Assembly (NCBI RefSeq): GCF_901538265.1
Contig: NZ_LR593886.1
Location: forward strand, 8,763,738 to 8,827,737
Length of the DNA stretch: 64,000 nucleotides
Source: Gemmata massiliana
Lineage (GTDB): Bacteria > Planctomycetota > Planctomycetia > Gemmatales > Gemmataceae
Direction of reading: 5' to 3'
How positions within the stretch are numbered: position 1 is the stretch's first letter; each line of letters begins with the position of its first letter. The translations under genes and the position numbers were made by a program. The notes under the pieces were generated by a model that was not told where the DNA came from, made no database searches, and saw nothing but the letters and a program-made list of their open reading frames with translations. Of this stretch, positions 7,136 to 16,500 are shown piece by piece.

Positions 7136-8629
7136 TCATTTGCCCTCCTGCCGGACGCTCGCGACGGTAAACGGCCGCCCGGCGAACCGGCGCCCGGCGA
7201 TCGTGACGACGAAGTCCACCCACCGACCGTTCTCGGCGCCCCCGGTCCGCAGCGCGGCCAACTCGCCCGGGGTGAGCCACGGCACGTACTGCTGCTGGAA
7301 GCTACCGGCCGCGGAACCGGCCTTGGACCCAGCGATTAAGTCCCACGGGCTCTCGTACCCACCGGCCGAAGCCGAGCCCCCGAGCATCAGGCGCACGCGC
7401 TGCCCGAGCAGCTTCTCGGTGAGCCAGGCACCGGTGGTCGGGGTTGGGGACATGAACATTCGGATCGCACAGTTGCCCGCGAGCACGTTCACCTTGTGCT
7501 CGGCCCCGGGCCCCGGGAAGCACATCATCAGGCTCTCGTACCCCTGCGTCATCAAGACCATCGGGCCGCGCGCCGAGCGGCACAGCGACAGGTACTCAGC
7601 GTCGAACTCCGAGGCCTGCGTCTGGTACTCGTCGATGGCCAGAATGAACGGGCGCGTTCCGTCCGGTGCGGCCCGGCGCAGGATCGCCCGTTGGAACGCG
7701 TACTTCAGGGCCGTGTTGATGACCGGGCACATGACCCCGGCGTCCCCGAGCGGGAAGTCGGTAATCACCACCGCGTTCCGCGCGACCAACTGGGCCGGGT
7801 CCACGTTCGAGTCCGAGCACAGGATCGCCTTGGGGATCCCGGCCGCGAGCACGTCCGCGGGACCGAGAATGCCGGCGACAAAGCCGGAGCGCTGTCGGTC
7901 CGCGGTGTTGGGCACCTCGAGGAGCCAGAAGTTTTCGATCTCCATGTACTCGGCCCGACGCGGGGTGTGTTCGAGTCGGTCCGCGGCCCGGGCCAGGAGC
8001 TTGAAGCACGTCCCGGCCCGGAACGCTTCGGTCCCGACCGCGGCCGGGCTCGCGGCCGAAGACGTGACGACATCCACCAGGAGCGGGATCGAGGGGCGCT
8101 CCCCGGCCGCGAGGATCAGCCGGAACCCCATGCGGACCCAGCGTTTCGTATTGGTGGCCCAGAACTGATCGTCCTCGCGTCCCCCGCCACCGGCCGCGTT
8201 GAGGGCCTGCCCGAGTTGGGTAAACGCGGCTTCGGCTTGGAGTGCGAGCGTGGCGTCGTCCCCGGTCCCGAGTACCCCGTCGAGAAAATTCACCCGGGAC
8301 CGGCACGTGGAATCGAACAGGACCACGTCCGTGCGCCCGGCCCGGCGCGCCATTTCGGCGTACCGCTGGGCGTCCCCAGGCTTGCCGGCCGGGAGGTACA
8401 TCCCGCACCCGTCGGCGAGTAGTTCCCGGAGGAGCGCGGCCATCGCGGAGCTCTTGCCGCTCCCGGTGGCCCCGGTGACCAGGCAGTTGGCCATGAGCTC
8501 CCGGTACCCGAGGAGGCCGCCCGCAAACGCGAGCGGCGGGTCCGGGCGGTCCCGGGGCTTGCGGGCCGTGCGGCGCTTGCGCCAGGCCAGGAGCCCGACG
8601 AGAGTGACCAGGGCCAGCACCAGTTCCAT
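7136..8629 (-). CDS. Type IV coupling protein (VirD4/TraD/TraG-like ATPase)
   Basis: A 497-residue protein with an N-terminal hydrophobic segment (ELVLALVTLVGLLAW) and basic stop-transfer, Walker A GATGSGKSS at about residue 56, Walker B FILAIDEYQ at about residue 331, and a TraG/TraD-type C-terminal motor region (VLMTQGYESLMM). This family couples the relaxosome to the type IV secretion channel at the inner membrane. The start is taken as ATG 8629 because GGAGG lies 5-6 bases upstream; a GTG two codons earlier overlaps that site. With the MobF relaxase at 20-23 kb it indicates a conjugative or mobilisable element. Confidence 0.9.
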   Translation of the reverse strand: MELVLALVTLVGLLAWRKRRTARKPRDRPDPPLAFAGGLLGYRELMANCLVTGATGSGKSSAMAALLRELLADGCGMYLPAGKPGDAQRYAEMARRAGRTDVVLFDSTCRSRVNFLDGVLGTGDDATLALQAEAAFTQLGQALNAAGGGGREDDQFWATNTKRWVRMGFRLILAAGERPSIPLLVDVVTSSAASPAAVGTEAFRAGTCFKLLARAADRLEHTPRRAEYMEIENFWLLEVPNTADRQRSGFVAGILGPADVLAAGIPKAILCSDSNVDPAQLVARNAVVITDFPLGDAGVMCPVINTALKYAFQRAILRRAAPDGTRPFILAIDEYQTQASEFDAEYLSLCRSARGPMVLMTQGYESLMMCFPGPGAEHKVNVLAGNCAIRMFMSPTPTTGAWLTEKLLGQRVRLMLGGSASAGGYESPWDLIAGSKAGSAAGSFQQQYVPWLTPGELAALRTGGAENGRWVDFVVTIAGRRFAGRPFTVASVRQEGK

Positions 8630-8812
8630 GAGCACCTCCGTGGGAGAAAAGAACGCCTCGCTGCGGGTTGCGATTGGGGTGTGAGGAAGGGTCCGGGTTT
8701 TGCGTTCGGGCGTGTTGCCGCGCTCGCCGGAACGTTCGAGTGTGTGGTGCCCATCACAACCTCAGAAAGTCTTTGGGAAGTGGAGTAATCTGGACGAAAC
8801 GAGAACCGCGTG

Positions 8813-9649
8813 TCACGTCGCGGGGCGATCCGACGATTGGGTACCTTCGTGCGCGGCACGGTCCTTGAACACCTTGGCGAGAGTGGATACGTCCCAGCCT
8901 TGAGTCCGGGCTTTGCGCGCTTCTTTAAGCGTGCTTTCAAGCGCCTCGATCATTGTGTCGAGATGGATTGCGGGACCGACCAGAGTGAGGGAGCGGTTCC
9001 CGGGCAGGCGGCACACGACCCGGCGAACGGAAACGGCAGTGGTCGAGCCTTTCGTCACTTTGGCGGCGCGAACCGCGGTGTCGCGCCGGAGCGAACCGGC
9101 CAGCGCTTCGGTGATGAGGCGGTCGCGCTCGGAACCCTCGGGCAGCCGAGACAGATGGTAGGCGGTTTCTTTGGGCACGTGACCGGTGTGGACCGCGGTG
9201 CGGAGTTCCTCGGGGAGCGCCAGGAGAGCGAGCGCTCGGCTGATCCGGGCCGGGAAAACTTGAAGCTCTTCGGCCGCACGGGCCGCGGTGATCTGGCGCA
9301 CGTCGAGGTAGCGGAAATATCCTTCTGCTTCCTCAATCGGACTCAGGTTCTCGCGGTGCAGGTTCTCGGTCATTTGGGCCGCGAGTATTGCGGCTGCATC
9401 GTGTGGATCGTCGACCACGATGCACTCGGCGGTCGTTGCCCCGATCGCGTGGAGCGCGTTGAAGCGTCGGTGCCCGCTGATAATGACGTGCTTGCCATCG
9501 GCATCCGCCGGCTTGACGCGCAGGGGCTGGAGTTGGCCGCGCGCCAGGATGCTCTTGGCTAAGTCGTCGACTTTATCGTCTGACACGGACTTGCGAGGTT
9601 GCGTTGGGTCCGGGGTGAGTACCGCGAGTGGGAGCGCGACTGAACTCAT
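8813..9649 (-). CDS. parB: ParB/Spo0J-family partition protein
   Basis: The 278-residue protein has the ParB N-terminal CTPase/nuclease-like fold (LTPDPTQPRKS at about residue 11, HVIISGHRRFNALHAIG, NLHRENLSPIEEAEGY) and a central helix-turn-helix (ITAARAAEELQVFPARISRA). ParB binds centromere-like parS sites and supports segregation or element copy control. No ParA neighbour is visible, so it may act alone, as many element-borne ParB-like regulators do. The start at ATG 9649 has AAGGAG about 10 bases upstream. A 10-bp palindrome lies 140 bases upstream. Confidence 0.93.
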   Translation of the reverse strand: MSSVALPLAVLTPDPTQPRKSVSDDKVDDLAKSILARGQLQPLRVKPADADGKHVIISGHRRFNALHAIGATTAECIVVDDPHDAAAILAAQMTENLHRENLSPIEEAEGYFRYLDVRQITAARAAEELQVFPARISRALALLALPEELRTAVHTGHVPKETAYHLSRLPEGSERDRLITEALAGSLRRDTAVRAAKVTKGSTTAVSVRRVVCRLPGNRSLTLVGPAIHLDTMIEALESTLKEARKARTQGWDVSTLAKVFKDRAAHEGTQSSDRPAT

Positions 9650-9788
9650 GGGCTCGTTCTCCTTGGAGCGGGTGGGAACCGACTCAATGAGATATGCCGC
9701 GAAGCAGGCTGAATTTGCTGAAGTGCGTATGCGTAAGTGGCGTGTTTAATTCGGAATCCTGGACCTGTGCTTACCGAATATTTGGTCA

Positions 9789-9825
9789 CCGCAGCGCTAA
9801 CGTGTTCCTGGCGTCAGCGCTGCGG
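9789..9825. promoter_or_regulatory. Palindrome upstream of parB (possible parS/operator)
   Basis: CCGCAGCGCT (9789-9798) and AGCGCTGCGG (9816-9825) form a perfect 10-bp inverted repeat with a 17-nt spacer in the gap upstream of parB. It could be a partition site, an operator or a terminator of the gene at 9941; no T tract supports the last. Confidence 0.4.
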
Positions 9826-9940
9826 CACAGGGGGCTTAAAGAAGGTGGGCGCGGATCCGGGCCGTTTCTCCCGATGCCCCGGACGCCAGAATCCGGGCGC
9901 TCCCGTTCGTGCCTTTCTCGATCGACTGATGCGCGGTCTC

Positions 9941-10501
9941 CTACGCCCGCGCGTGGGCTGCCCGAAGGTTCAAGCACTCGCCGAAGAATTTGGCCGCTGC
10001 ACTGACCATTAGCACCGCCCCCAACGGGGCGCGGCCGAACCCAAACAAGGCGAGGCCAACCCCGAACGCGACCACCGTGTCGGCGAACCGGGCCGCTTGC
10101 TCGGCCCAAGCCCCAGGCCCGAGCCAGAACCACGACAACCCCGGAAACCCGGCGTCACACGCGTACCCGCCTAGGCGGCGAATGACCCCAACGACGCGGT
10201 GGAAAATGAGTAGGGCGGCGGTCGCGATCCAGAAGTAGAACAGGTCGTCACTCTGCAGAGACCGGACACAGGCGATCCCGATCACCCCGAGCCAGGACAA
10301 CCCAACCACGGCCGAACCTGCCAGGAAGCTCGTGCCCCAGGTTCCGGGCTTGGTCGTCCATACCAGCACGGGGAACGCCAACAGCCGGCCGATCTCGGCC
10401 GTAAAGTCGAACGACCGGTCGATGGCGCCGCGGACGTTGTTCGGTTCGATTCGTTCCATACGGGCCACCCATGAGTTAAATGAAATTGCTCGGGTCCACA
10501 T
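9941..10501 (-). CDS. Multi-span membrane protein
   Basis: A 186-residue protein with about five hydrophobic segments (LLAFPVLVW, AVVGLSWLGVIGIACV, FYFWIATAALLIF, VVAFGVGLALFGFG, AVLMVSAAAKFFG). The start is uncertain: the first ATG at 10501 lacks a well-placed ribosome site, and an internal Met at codon 15 (MERIEPNN) is possible. Its layout resembles the 6578-7135 product. Function unknown; the neighbourhood suggests a conjugation-associated membrane protein. Confidence 0.65.
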   Translation of the reverse strand: MWTRAISFNSWVARMERIEPNNVRGAIDRSFDFTAEIGRLLAFPVLVWTTKPGTWGTSFLAGSAVVGLSWLGVIGIACVRSLQSDDLFYFWIATAALLIFHRVVGVIRRLGGYACDAGFPGLSWFWLGPGAWAEQAARFADTVVAFGVGLALFGFGRAPLGAVLMVSAAAKFFGECLNLRAAHARA

Positions 10502-10647
10502 CCTTTCATGCCCCTTCGGCCCGCGATTTTCTTCCCGACCGCTCCAGCCGCGACTCGCGCGCCACGAACATTCGGGAAGCGAAGCGGCCGGCGGGAACGC
10601 CCCGTCGGCTGCGGCTGTTGGTCCGCAGACCAGTTACGGTCTGTTAG

Positions 10648-10685
10648 CGCCGGGGTCTGGTGACATCGCTCACCGGACCCCGGCG
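10648..10685. repeat. 16-bp near-perfect hairpin
   Basis: Arms 10648-10663 and 10670-10685 pair with one G-T wobble around a 6-nt loop. It lies just past the stop of the minus-strand gene at 10711, so a factor-assisted terminator is plausible, but there is no T tract on either strand. Confidence 0.6.
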
Positions 10686-10710
10686 ATGGGTCGTTATAAG
10701 TCGCCTTTGC

Positions 10711-11451
10711 TTAACCTGCCGGCGGGACGCTGTACCCGAGTCGGCGAGCGGCCGTGCGGATCCGCTCGCAGGCCTCCCGGTGGATGGCCCTCACCCGGCG
10801 GACCACTCTCGCGTCGGGCGGGGTGGCGCCCACCGGGCCCGCCCGCCACGAGCGAACCCTCACCACACGGCCGTTGGCGTCGAGGACCGCCAATCGGGCG
10901 ATGTGGGAGTACGCCCCGTGGGCGGTTCCGGATTCGTGCTCGTACCGCCGGTAGGCTTGGGCCACCCCCACGTGGAGCCGGCCGACGCCCCGGGCTTCGC
11001 GGAGCACGGCGGCGAGCAGTTCACCGCGTCCGGCCATGTCGGCCGGATCGATGGTCGGCGTCGCGACGCGATCTACATCAATCCCAGGAGCGTTCGAGTC
11101 GATCTCGGTGCGAGCGGCGTTCCGCGCGAGGTGGCGGAAGTGCATGACGTTCGTGGCCAGCACCCGGAACGTCATTTTCTGGAGGCACTCGACGGTCTCA
11201 ATCCGGCCCGCGGAAACCAGGCGGGCCAGTGTTCGGAGGGAGTACATCAGAACCCGATCGGCCCGGCCATCGACGTGTTGGGCGAGGGCATTGAAGGTTG
11301 TTCCGAACGGGCTGTCCGGGTGGTGCCGGAGCCATTCGACCACGGCGGCACCGTTGCGGCTCTGAATTGCCGTGGCCACCGCGAGGTCCGGTACCCGGCG
11401 TGTGCATTCGGTCGGGACCAGTGCCGGGGTCAAGGGGGTGCGAGTTATCAC
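10711..11451 (-). CDS. Hypothetical protein, possible winged helix
   Basis: A 246-residue protein. GTG 11451 is preceded by AGGAGG 8 bases upstream and is taken as the start; the frame stays open through the DGR template further upstream, but that part is not protein-like. The segment AAVVEWLRHHPDSPFGTTFN to SAGRIETV reads like a DNA-binding winged helix, and the basic C-terminus ends RIRTAARRLGYSVPPAG. No family recognised. It lies downstream of the DGR template in the same direction and could share its transcript. Confidence 0.6.
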   Translation of the reverse strand: MITRTPLTPALVPTECTRRVPDLAVATAIQSRNGAAVVEWLRHHPDSPFGTTFNALAQHVDGRADRVLMYSLRTLARLVSAGRIETVECLQKMTFRVLATNVMHFRHLARNAARTEIDSNAPGIDVDRVATPTIDPADMAGRGELLAAVLREARGVGRLHVGVAQAYRRYEHESGTAHGAYSHIARLAVLDANGRVVRVRSWRAGPVGATPPDARVVRRVRAIHREACERIRTAARRLGYSVPPAG

Positions 11452-11776
11452 GTGCGTTGGCCTCCTGGAGTTGGCCGGGCGATGCGGGCCCGGTTGCTTT
11501 CCGAAGACGCGAGATGGGGTTCTTGCCGACAGAAAATGATCGGACGTGGAGAATCGGAGCGCGACCGCATTGAAGAAGGTGCCGCGCTCAGGCGTTTGAA
11601 TTTTGTGGACGTCGGCTGCCGGGGAAACGGGCGGGCGTGGTGAGCGGGAGGGGAATCGCCGACTCGGGGAGCGTTCGCGAGCGCTACTAGCGCCCCGGTC
11701 GGCTACCGTCGTTTGCCCGCCGCACGGCGGGACCGGGTGAACGGCCGGTTCCTGCGGGGACTTCTGTCCCTCGTTG

Positions 11777-11823
11777 GAGCCGGACGACCGGAACCCGATG
11801 TTCTGGTTCCGGTCGTCCGGCTC
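11777..11823. repeat. 18-bp perfect hairpin at the template-repeat end
   Basis: GAGCCGGACGACCGGAAC (11777-11794) pairs perfectly with GTTCCGGTCGTCCGGCTC (11806-11823) around an 11-nt loop. It overlaps the initiation end of the DGR template. Hairpins near the 3' end of repeats are known to help retrohoming in studied DGRs; here the link is inferred from position. Confidence 0.8.
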
Positions 11824-11902
11824 GGTCCTGTTGCGGTTCGCCGACCGGCAGTTCCTGCCGTCGTTGTTCCAGCTACCGCCCCGGAGAACCCGCGCCGACG
11901 CC
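11788..11902 (-). ncRNA. DGR template repeat (TR)
   Basis: This 115-nt segment is a near-copy of 13583-13697 in the target gene. On the minus strand it reads as adenine-rich AAC codons where the target has varied codons. Of 16 mismatches, 15 fall at template adenines: AAC to TAC, AGC, CTC, GGC and CGC; AGG to TGG; ACC to TCC; GAC to GGC; CAG to CGG. The single exception is a G-to-T change next to a mutated A. That adenine bias is diagnostic of a DGR template RNA. Its 5' part overlaps the last 30 bases of the reverse transcriptase gene, and its 3' part forms a strong hairpin. Confidence 0.95.
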
Positions 11903-12913
11903 TGGGCCTTCACCCGCAAGCTGGTCTAGCGTTCGGCGGCGAAATCGCCAACTCTTGACCCCCGCGGCACGAGCGAAGGAGACCACGGCCTGCCCTCGTC
12001 GTTGGACCTCCGCTTCGCTCATCTCGCCCCGGGCCATCGCCCGTTCGATCGCTCGGAGGTTCCGCCGGTACCGTCGTCGGCTGCGGGCGCTCAGCACGAG
12101 GTGCGTTGGCAAGACCCGGCAGCCGAGGAAATCCAGACCGTGCCGCGTCCGGTTGATGTACGGGTCGGGTTTGACGGCCAACCCCAGCCGCACGTCAAGG
12201 AACGCGCGGATGTCGACCAGGGTGCGCCGGAGTGTATCTGACGAGTCGGCCCAAACGGCCATATCGTCCATGTACCGGACATAGCCGGACCGACGGAGAA
12301 CTTCTTTGACGTACCGGTCGCACCCTCCCAGATAAAAGTTGGCGAAGTGTTGTGAGGTCAGGCTGCCAATCGGCAATCCCCGGCCCGGTGAGGCGGCGTG
12401 CGCGGCGATGATCCGGCCGAACAGGTCCAGAAGCCCCCGGTTCTTGAACCGGCGGCTCAGGAGTTCGTTGAGGGTCTGGTGGTTAATGCTGTCGAAGTAT
12501 TTGCGGACGTCGAGCTTCAAGAAGTACGGGTAACACCGGGCGATCGCCTGCGCCCGTCGGAGGCAGGCGATGCGGCCCTTGCCCCGGCGGCAGGCGTAAC
12601 TGTCGGCGATCAACCCGCGGTCGAACACCGGCTCACAGACGTTCATGATCGCGTGGTGCAGGACGCGCTCGCCGAAGCACGGCGCGGTGATGAGACGCTC
12701 CTTCGGGTCGTGGATGGTGAACTGGTGGGACCGGCCGATGGTCACCGTGCCCGCCAAGATTTGCGTTCGGAGCTCGTGGAGGCGGGCGTCGAGGCGGTAC
12801 ATGAACCGGCGGGCGTCGGGCCGGGCCCTCTTGCCGCGGAGGGCCTTGAGGGCCGCGAGGCGGAGGTTGTCCCAGGCCGCAACGGCGTCAAGCCCCAGGG
12901 TCACGCGCTTCAT
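11873..12913 (-). CDS. DGR reverse transcriptase
   Basis: A 346-residue reverse transcriptase. Visible RT motifs: YFLKLDVRKYFDSINH (catalytic Asp in LDVRKYFD), the DGR-type box GLPIGSLTSQHFANFYL where SQ replaces the SP of most RTs, YVRYMDDMAVWA with the YMDD catalytic pair (about residue 213), and GLDFLGCRV. It copies the template RNA with adenine errors and delivers cDNA to the variable repeat. The start at ATG 12913 overlaps the HRDC gene by 26 bases, and the 3' end overlaps the template repeat. The frame extends upstream to 13279 but without protein character. No maturase or endonuclease domain is present, as expected for a DGR. Confidence 0.95.
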   Translation of the reverse strand: MKRVTLGLDAVAAWDNLRLAALKALRGKRARPDARRFMYRLDARLHELRTQILAGTVTIGRSHQFTIHDPKERLITAPCFGERVLHHAIMNVCEPVFDRGLIADSYACRRGKGRIACLRRAQAIARCYPYFLKLDVRKYFDSINHQTLNELLSRRFKNRGLLDLFGRIIAAHAASPGRGLPIGSLTSQHFANFYLGGCDRYVKEVLRRSGYVRYMDDMAVWADSSDTLRRTLVDIRAFLDVRLGLAVKPDPYINRTRHGLDFLGCRVLPTHLVLSARSRRRYRRNLRAIERAMARGEMSEAEVQRRGQAVVSFARAAGVKSWRFRRRTLDQLAGEGPGVGAGSPGR

Positions 12914-13370
12914 GGTTGAGCCCCGCGGCCACGAGAGCGGCCAGGAAAGCTGGGCCGTACTTGCCGATCCGGGCGTCACCGGCGCCGGCGATCGTCTCCA
13001 GGTCGGCCGGTGTGGCGACCCGGCGGCGGACCATGTCGGCCAGCTGATCGTTGGTGAAGATGGTGTAGACCGGCACCGCCTCGGCCCGGGCCAGTTGCTG
13101 TCGCAACTCCCGAAGTTTGGCGAACGCGGCGAACTCGTGCGGTGGTAGGGCCTCGCGGTAATCCACCCGTGCCTTCTTGCCAAACGAGGTGCCCGGGGTG
13201 CTCGACGCGACCGGCAGGTAATCGACGCAGATGGCCCAAAAGGAGTTCTCGCCCGCGTCCACGAACCGACGGTCCACACCCAGGACGCGGTGGCAACCTA
13301 GAAAGGCGTTCAGCGCCCCTTCGCCCGGTGCCGGATCACGGATCGGCACGGTGAAAAACGTCAGAGCCAT
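12888..13370 (-). CDS. DGR accessory protein with HRDC domain
   Basis: A 160-residue protein between the target and the RT gene. The N-terminal half (MALTFFTVPIRDPAPGEGAL, AICVDYLP) resembles accessory proteins found beside DGR reverse transcriptases, and the C-terminal half (VPVYTIFTNDQLADMVRRRV, LETIAGAGDARIGKYGPAFL) is an HRDC nucleic-acid-binding domain. In DGRs lacking Avd, an HRDC protein often takes that place and is thought to help template RNA priming. It overlaps the RT start by 26 bases. No strong ribosome site is seen before ATG 13370. Confidence 0.85.
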   Translation of the reverse strand: MALTFFTVPIRDPAPGEGALNAFLGCHRVLGVDRRFVDAGENSFWAICVDYLPVASSTPGTSFGKKARVDYREALPPHEFAAFAKLRELRQQLARAEAVPVYTIFTNDQLADMVRRRVATPADLETIAGAGDARIGKYGPAFLAALVAAGLNHEARDPGA

Positions 13371-13549
13371 GTCGCCGCCATGCAGTCATAAGATAATAAC
13401 ACAATTCAAGCAATGGCCACTGCGCGGCCCTCAATGCTCGCCAAGAGCTGACAACCCGACGGCATTCTAACCGCGGCCCGCCCCGCACCTGCGGCTCCGG
13501 CATCCGCCTGCGCCTCCGGGCCTCCGTTCCGACCTCATGCGTGCTGTGT

Positions 13550-16500
13550 TCACTCGGCTCCAACGACAGGAACTGCGGCGAGCCGGAACCCGATGCGCCG
13601 GCTCCGGTCGCCCGGCTCGGACCTGCCGCGGTACGCCGACCGGCAGAGCCAGCCGAAGCTGTACCAGCTACCGCCCCGGAGAACCCGCGCCGACGCCGGT
13701 GCGAAGTTCACGGGGTCTTGAAAAGAGTCCTCTTTGGAAGAATAGAAGCTCGCCAAGTACCAATCCGTGCACCACTCCCAAACGTTTCCATGTATCTGAA
13801 AGACGCCCCACGGGTTCCGACTCCGATCCTCATCAACCGCGTGCGTGCGGTTGTCGCTGTTCTTCCGATAACGGGCCACGGAAGCTAAATCCGCTTCCTC
13901 GCTCCCGCTCCAGTACCGCGTCTCTGTTCCCGCGCGGCACGCATACTCCCACTGGGCCTCGCTCGGCAAAGCCACCCGATAACGCTTGCCACCGATCTCA
14001 ATGGCACCGAGCCACTGGGCGAAACACCAGGCATCGTACCACGACACGTTCACCGCCGGGCACCGGTCGTCCGCACCCGAGCCGGTCGCCGCCACCAGCG
14101 GATGTTGCTCCCCGGTTGCCCAGCGAACGTTTCGATGCCCCGGGTCGTACAGCTCGAATGCGATGTTGCGTACGCAATACCGATGCAACGCGAACGCCGA
14201 CAGTTTCACCTCGTGCCGGGGCGTTTCATCGGCCTGCGCGAGCGGGTCGTCCGCCGAGCCCATCATGAATGATGCCGTGTCGCCGGGCCGACCGATGAGC
14301 GGGATGAACGCTCCTCCGCCTGTCAGTTCCCGCGCGATTCGCTGCCGTTCGGAGCCGGCTTCCCCGAGAATCTTCGGGAATTCGGCCAGGAACGTGGCGC
14401 GCACCTCACGGCCCTTCTTTGAATGGGCCATCGGGTCGACGAAACCCTCGGCGCCGGGTCGGAGCCAACTGCGGTAGAGGAATTCGGGTGAACGGATCGG
14501 TAACCCGTCCTTGTCCGCTGGTGCGACGTAGAGTGGGGTCATTGCCGTGACCCAGGCGTCCGACGGCGATTTCTTGCGGTCGGGCCAAATGACATCCTCC
14601 GGCATTTCCGACGCGTACCGCCACAGCCAGTAAAAGGCCCGGTTCTCGCCGCTGTGTGGGTTCACCACCCAGGCGCCGAGGAGGGACGCGTCGGACGCGT
14701 CCCACCGGCACACCCAGTACGCGGCGAAGAACTCTTGCAACGAGGCGTTCCGCCACAGCAGCGGCTGCGCGTTCGTGCCCAGCCCGTCCGAATCGAGCCA
14801 GCCGTGGCTCACGGCCGCGTTCAGGGTCGAAAGCGTTTTCAGATCATTCTTGAACCTTTCTTTGTCGTAGTTGGGAATGATCGGCTGTAAGCGCTCGAGA
14901 ACGGATCGTTTCCCGTCCCGCGGGCCGTACAGGAAGTCGAGGAGGTCGTCGCCGGCCAGAATGCGATCGAGATTCGGCCGCAGGTTCCCGTTCCCGTCCG
15001 ATTCCGTCTCGGCGTACATCGCAAACGCGAGGGCCCCGAGGATTTGCAGGTACCGGCGCTCGTCCTCCCGGTCGATCTTGCCGCCCGGGTGCGGCCGGAG
15101 CGCGCGGACGAGCATGTACCGAACCGCTGTCCAGTACACGTCCGCGACCGTCCGGAGCGTCGGCAGCTCCTTCTCATCGATCCCGCGGATGCACTCCAGT
15201 ACCCGCGGCGTGGACAGGATGCTCCGCGCTTCCTCGGGAACGGCTCCAAAGCGGCGCTCACCGAGCAGTTGTTCTTGCTGCTTTCGATTTAACTCCCCGA
15301 CCTGAACGTATTGCCAGATCGGTGCGGTAAACAGATCTTCCCAGTGCGATTCCAGGGCAAACGGCCGGCCCGCCACGACAACGTGGCACCGGTCCCACCC
15401 CGCGGTCGGATCGAGTAAGTCCTTGAGCCAGCCGACGGTCTTGGTTTGGTCCAACCCGTCGACGATCAGCGTGATGGCCCCGTCGGTCCTGGCGCCCTCC
15501 AGTATTGCGGCGGCCCGCGTTTCGTCGAGATGCGTGTTGTTCGCGGCCAGCACGCGCTCGGTCAGCCGCCTGGAGACCAGTTGGTGGAGCGGGAGGGCTT
15601 CACTGGCCAGGAGCGAGAAGACCCAGCCCGACCCCCGGGACTGGCACTCGTGTTCGAGCCAGGCCAGGTTCCGGGTCTTGCCCAACCCCGCGTCCGTGGT
15701 GAACGCGATGCGGCGGCCCTTCGCGTCCCCCGTCAGCGACGCGATCAGCGCCTCGCGGTCGAGTTCCTCCCAATACTGGGCGTCCGGGGTCGGCGGTTCG
15801 CCCGAGCGATCATCGCCGGCGAGTCGGGCCGCGCGGAACCGCTCCGGGTGCAGCGCCTCCTTCGCATCGACACCCGGCTTGAGGGTGAAGAGCTGTTGCG
15901 ACGTCAGAAACGGCAGACCCTGCCGCGACGGATCGTTCTCCGGCGCGTCGGGATGCGCCTCGTTATAGAACGTGAAACGGGCACACACCTTCTTGTGGTA
16001 GTTTTCAAGCGCCCGACGCGACCAGTCCATATCTGACGGTCCAGGACTGTCCGGCGCGCTCGCAACCTCTTCGGGCAGCAACAGCGTGCTCAATGCCGCC
16101 AGGACTTGAGCCGCCAGTGCTTCGCGACTGTCGGAGAATAGGATCGCTCTGGCCGTTTTAAGTTCGCTCCGAAGGGCGAGGATCGGCGATGCCCCTAGGG
16201 CCTGCCATTCCACTGACGAATGCGGGTCCCAATGCGGCCTCTCGGACATAAATAGGAGCGGTGTGAGCTTCCAATCCAACGACGCCCGGTACTCGCGTTC
16301 GAGAAGCGACACGGAATCTTCTTTCAAAATCGGGCCGTAATCGAATCCGAATAGCCCGACGTACACGTGACACTGCTCGATCCACTTTTGACACTCCTCA
16401 ACCGGAAAGGCGAATGCTTCTGTGTACTCCTGTGCGGGAAAAACGACGTAGCGATCGGAAGCGGCGCGGATCGCCTCGACGACGGCCCTGCGGAACGGCA

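Noticed and set aside
10711-11919. A single 402-residue minus-strand gene reading through the DGR template into the next gene
   Set aside because: The first part is the template repeat read in the VR frame (RVLRGGSWNND) followed by low-complexity sequence; a GTG with a strong AGGAGG at 11451 starts the real gene.
13536-14268. Plus-strand frame opposite the DGR variable repeat
   Set aside because: Arg/Pro/Ser-rich shadow of the FGE-like domain coded on the minus strand.
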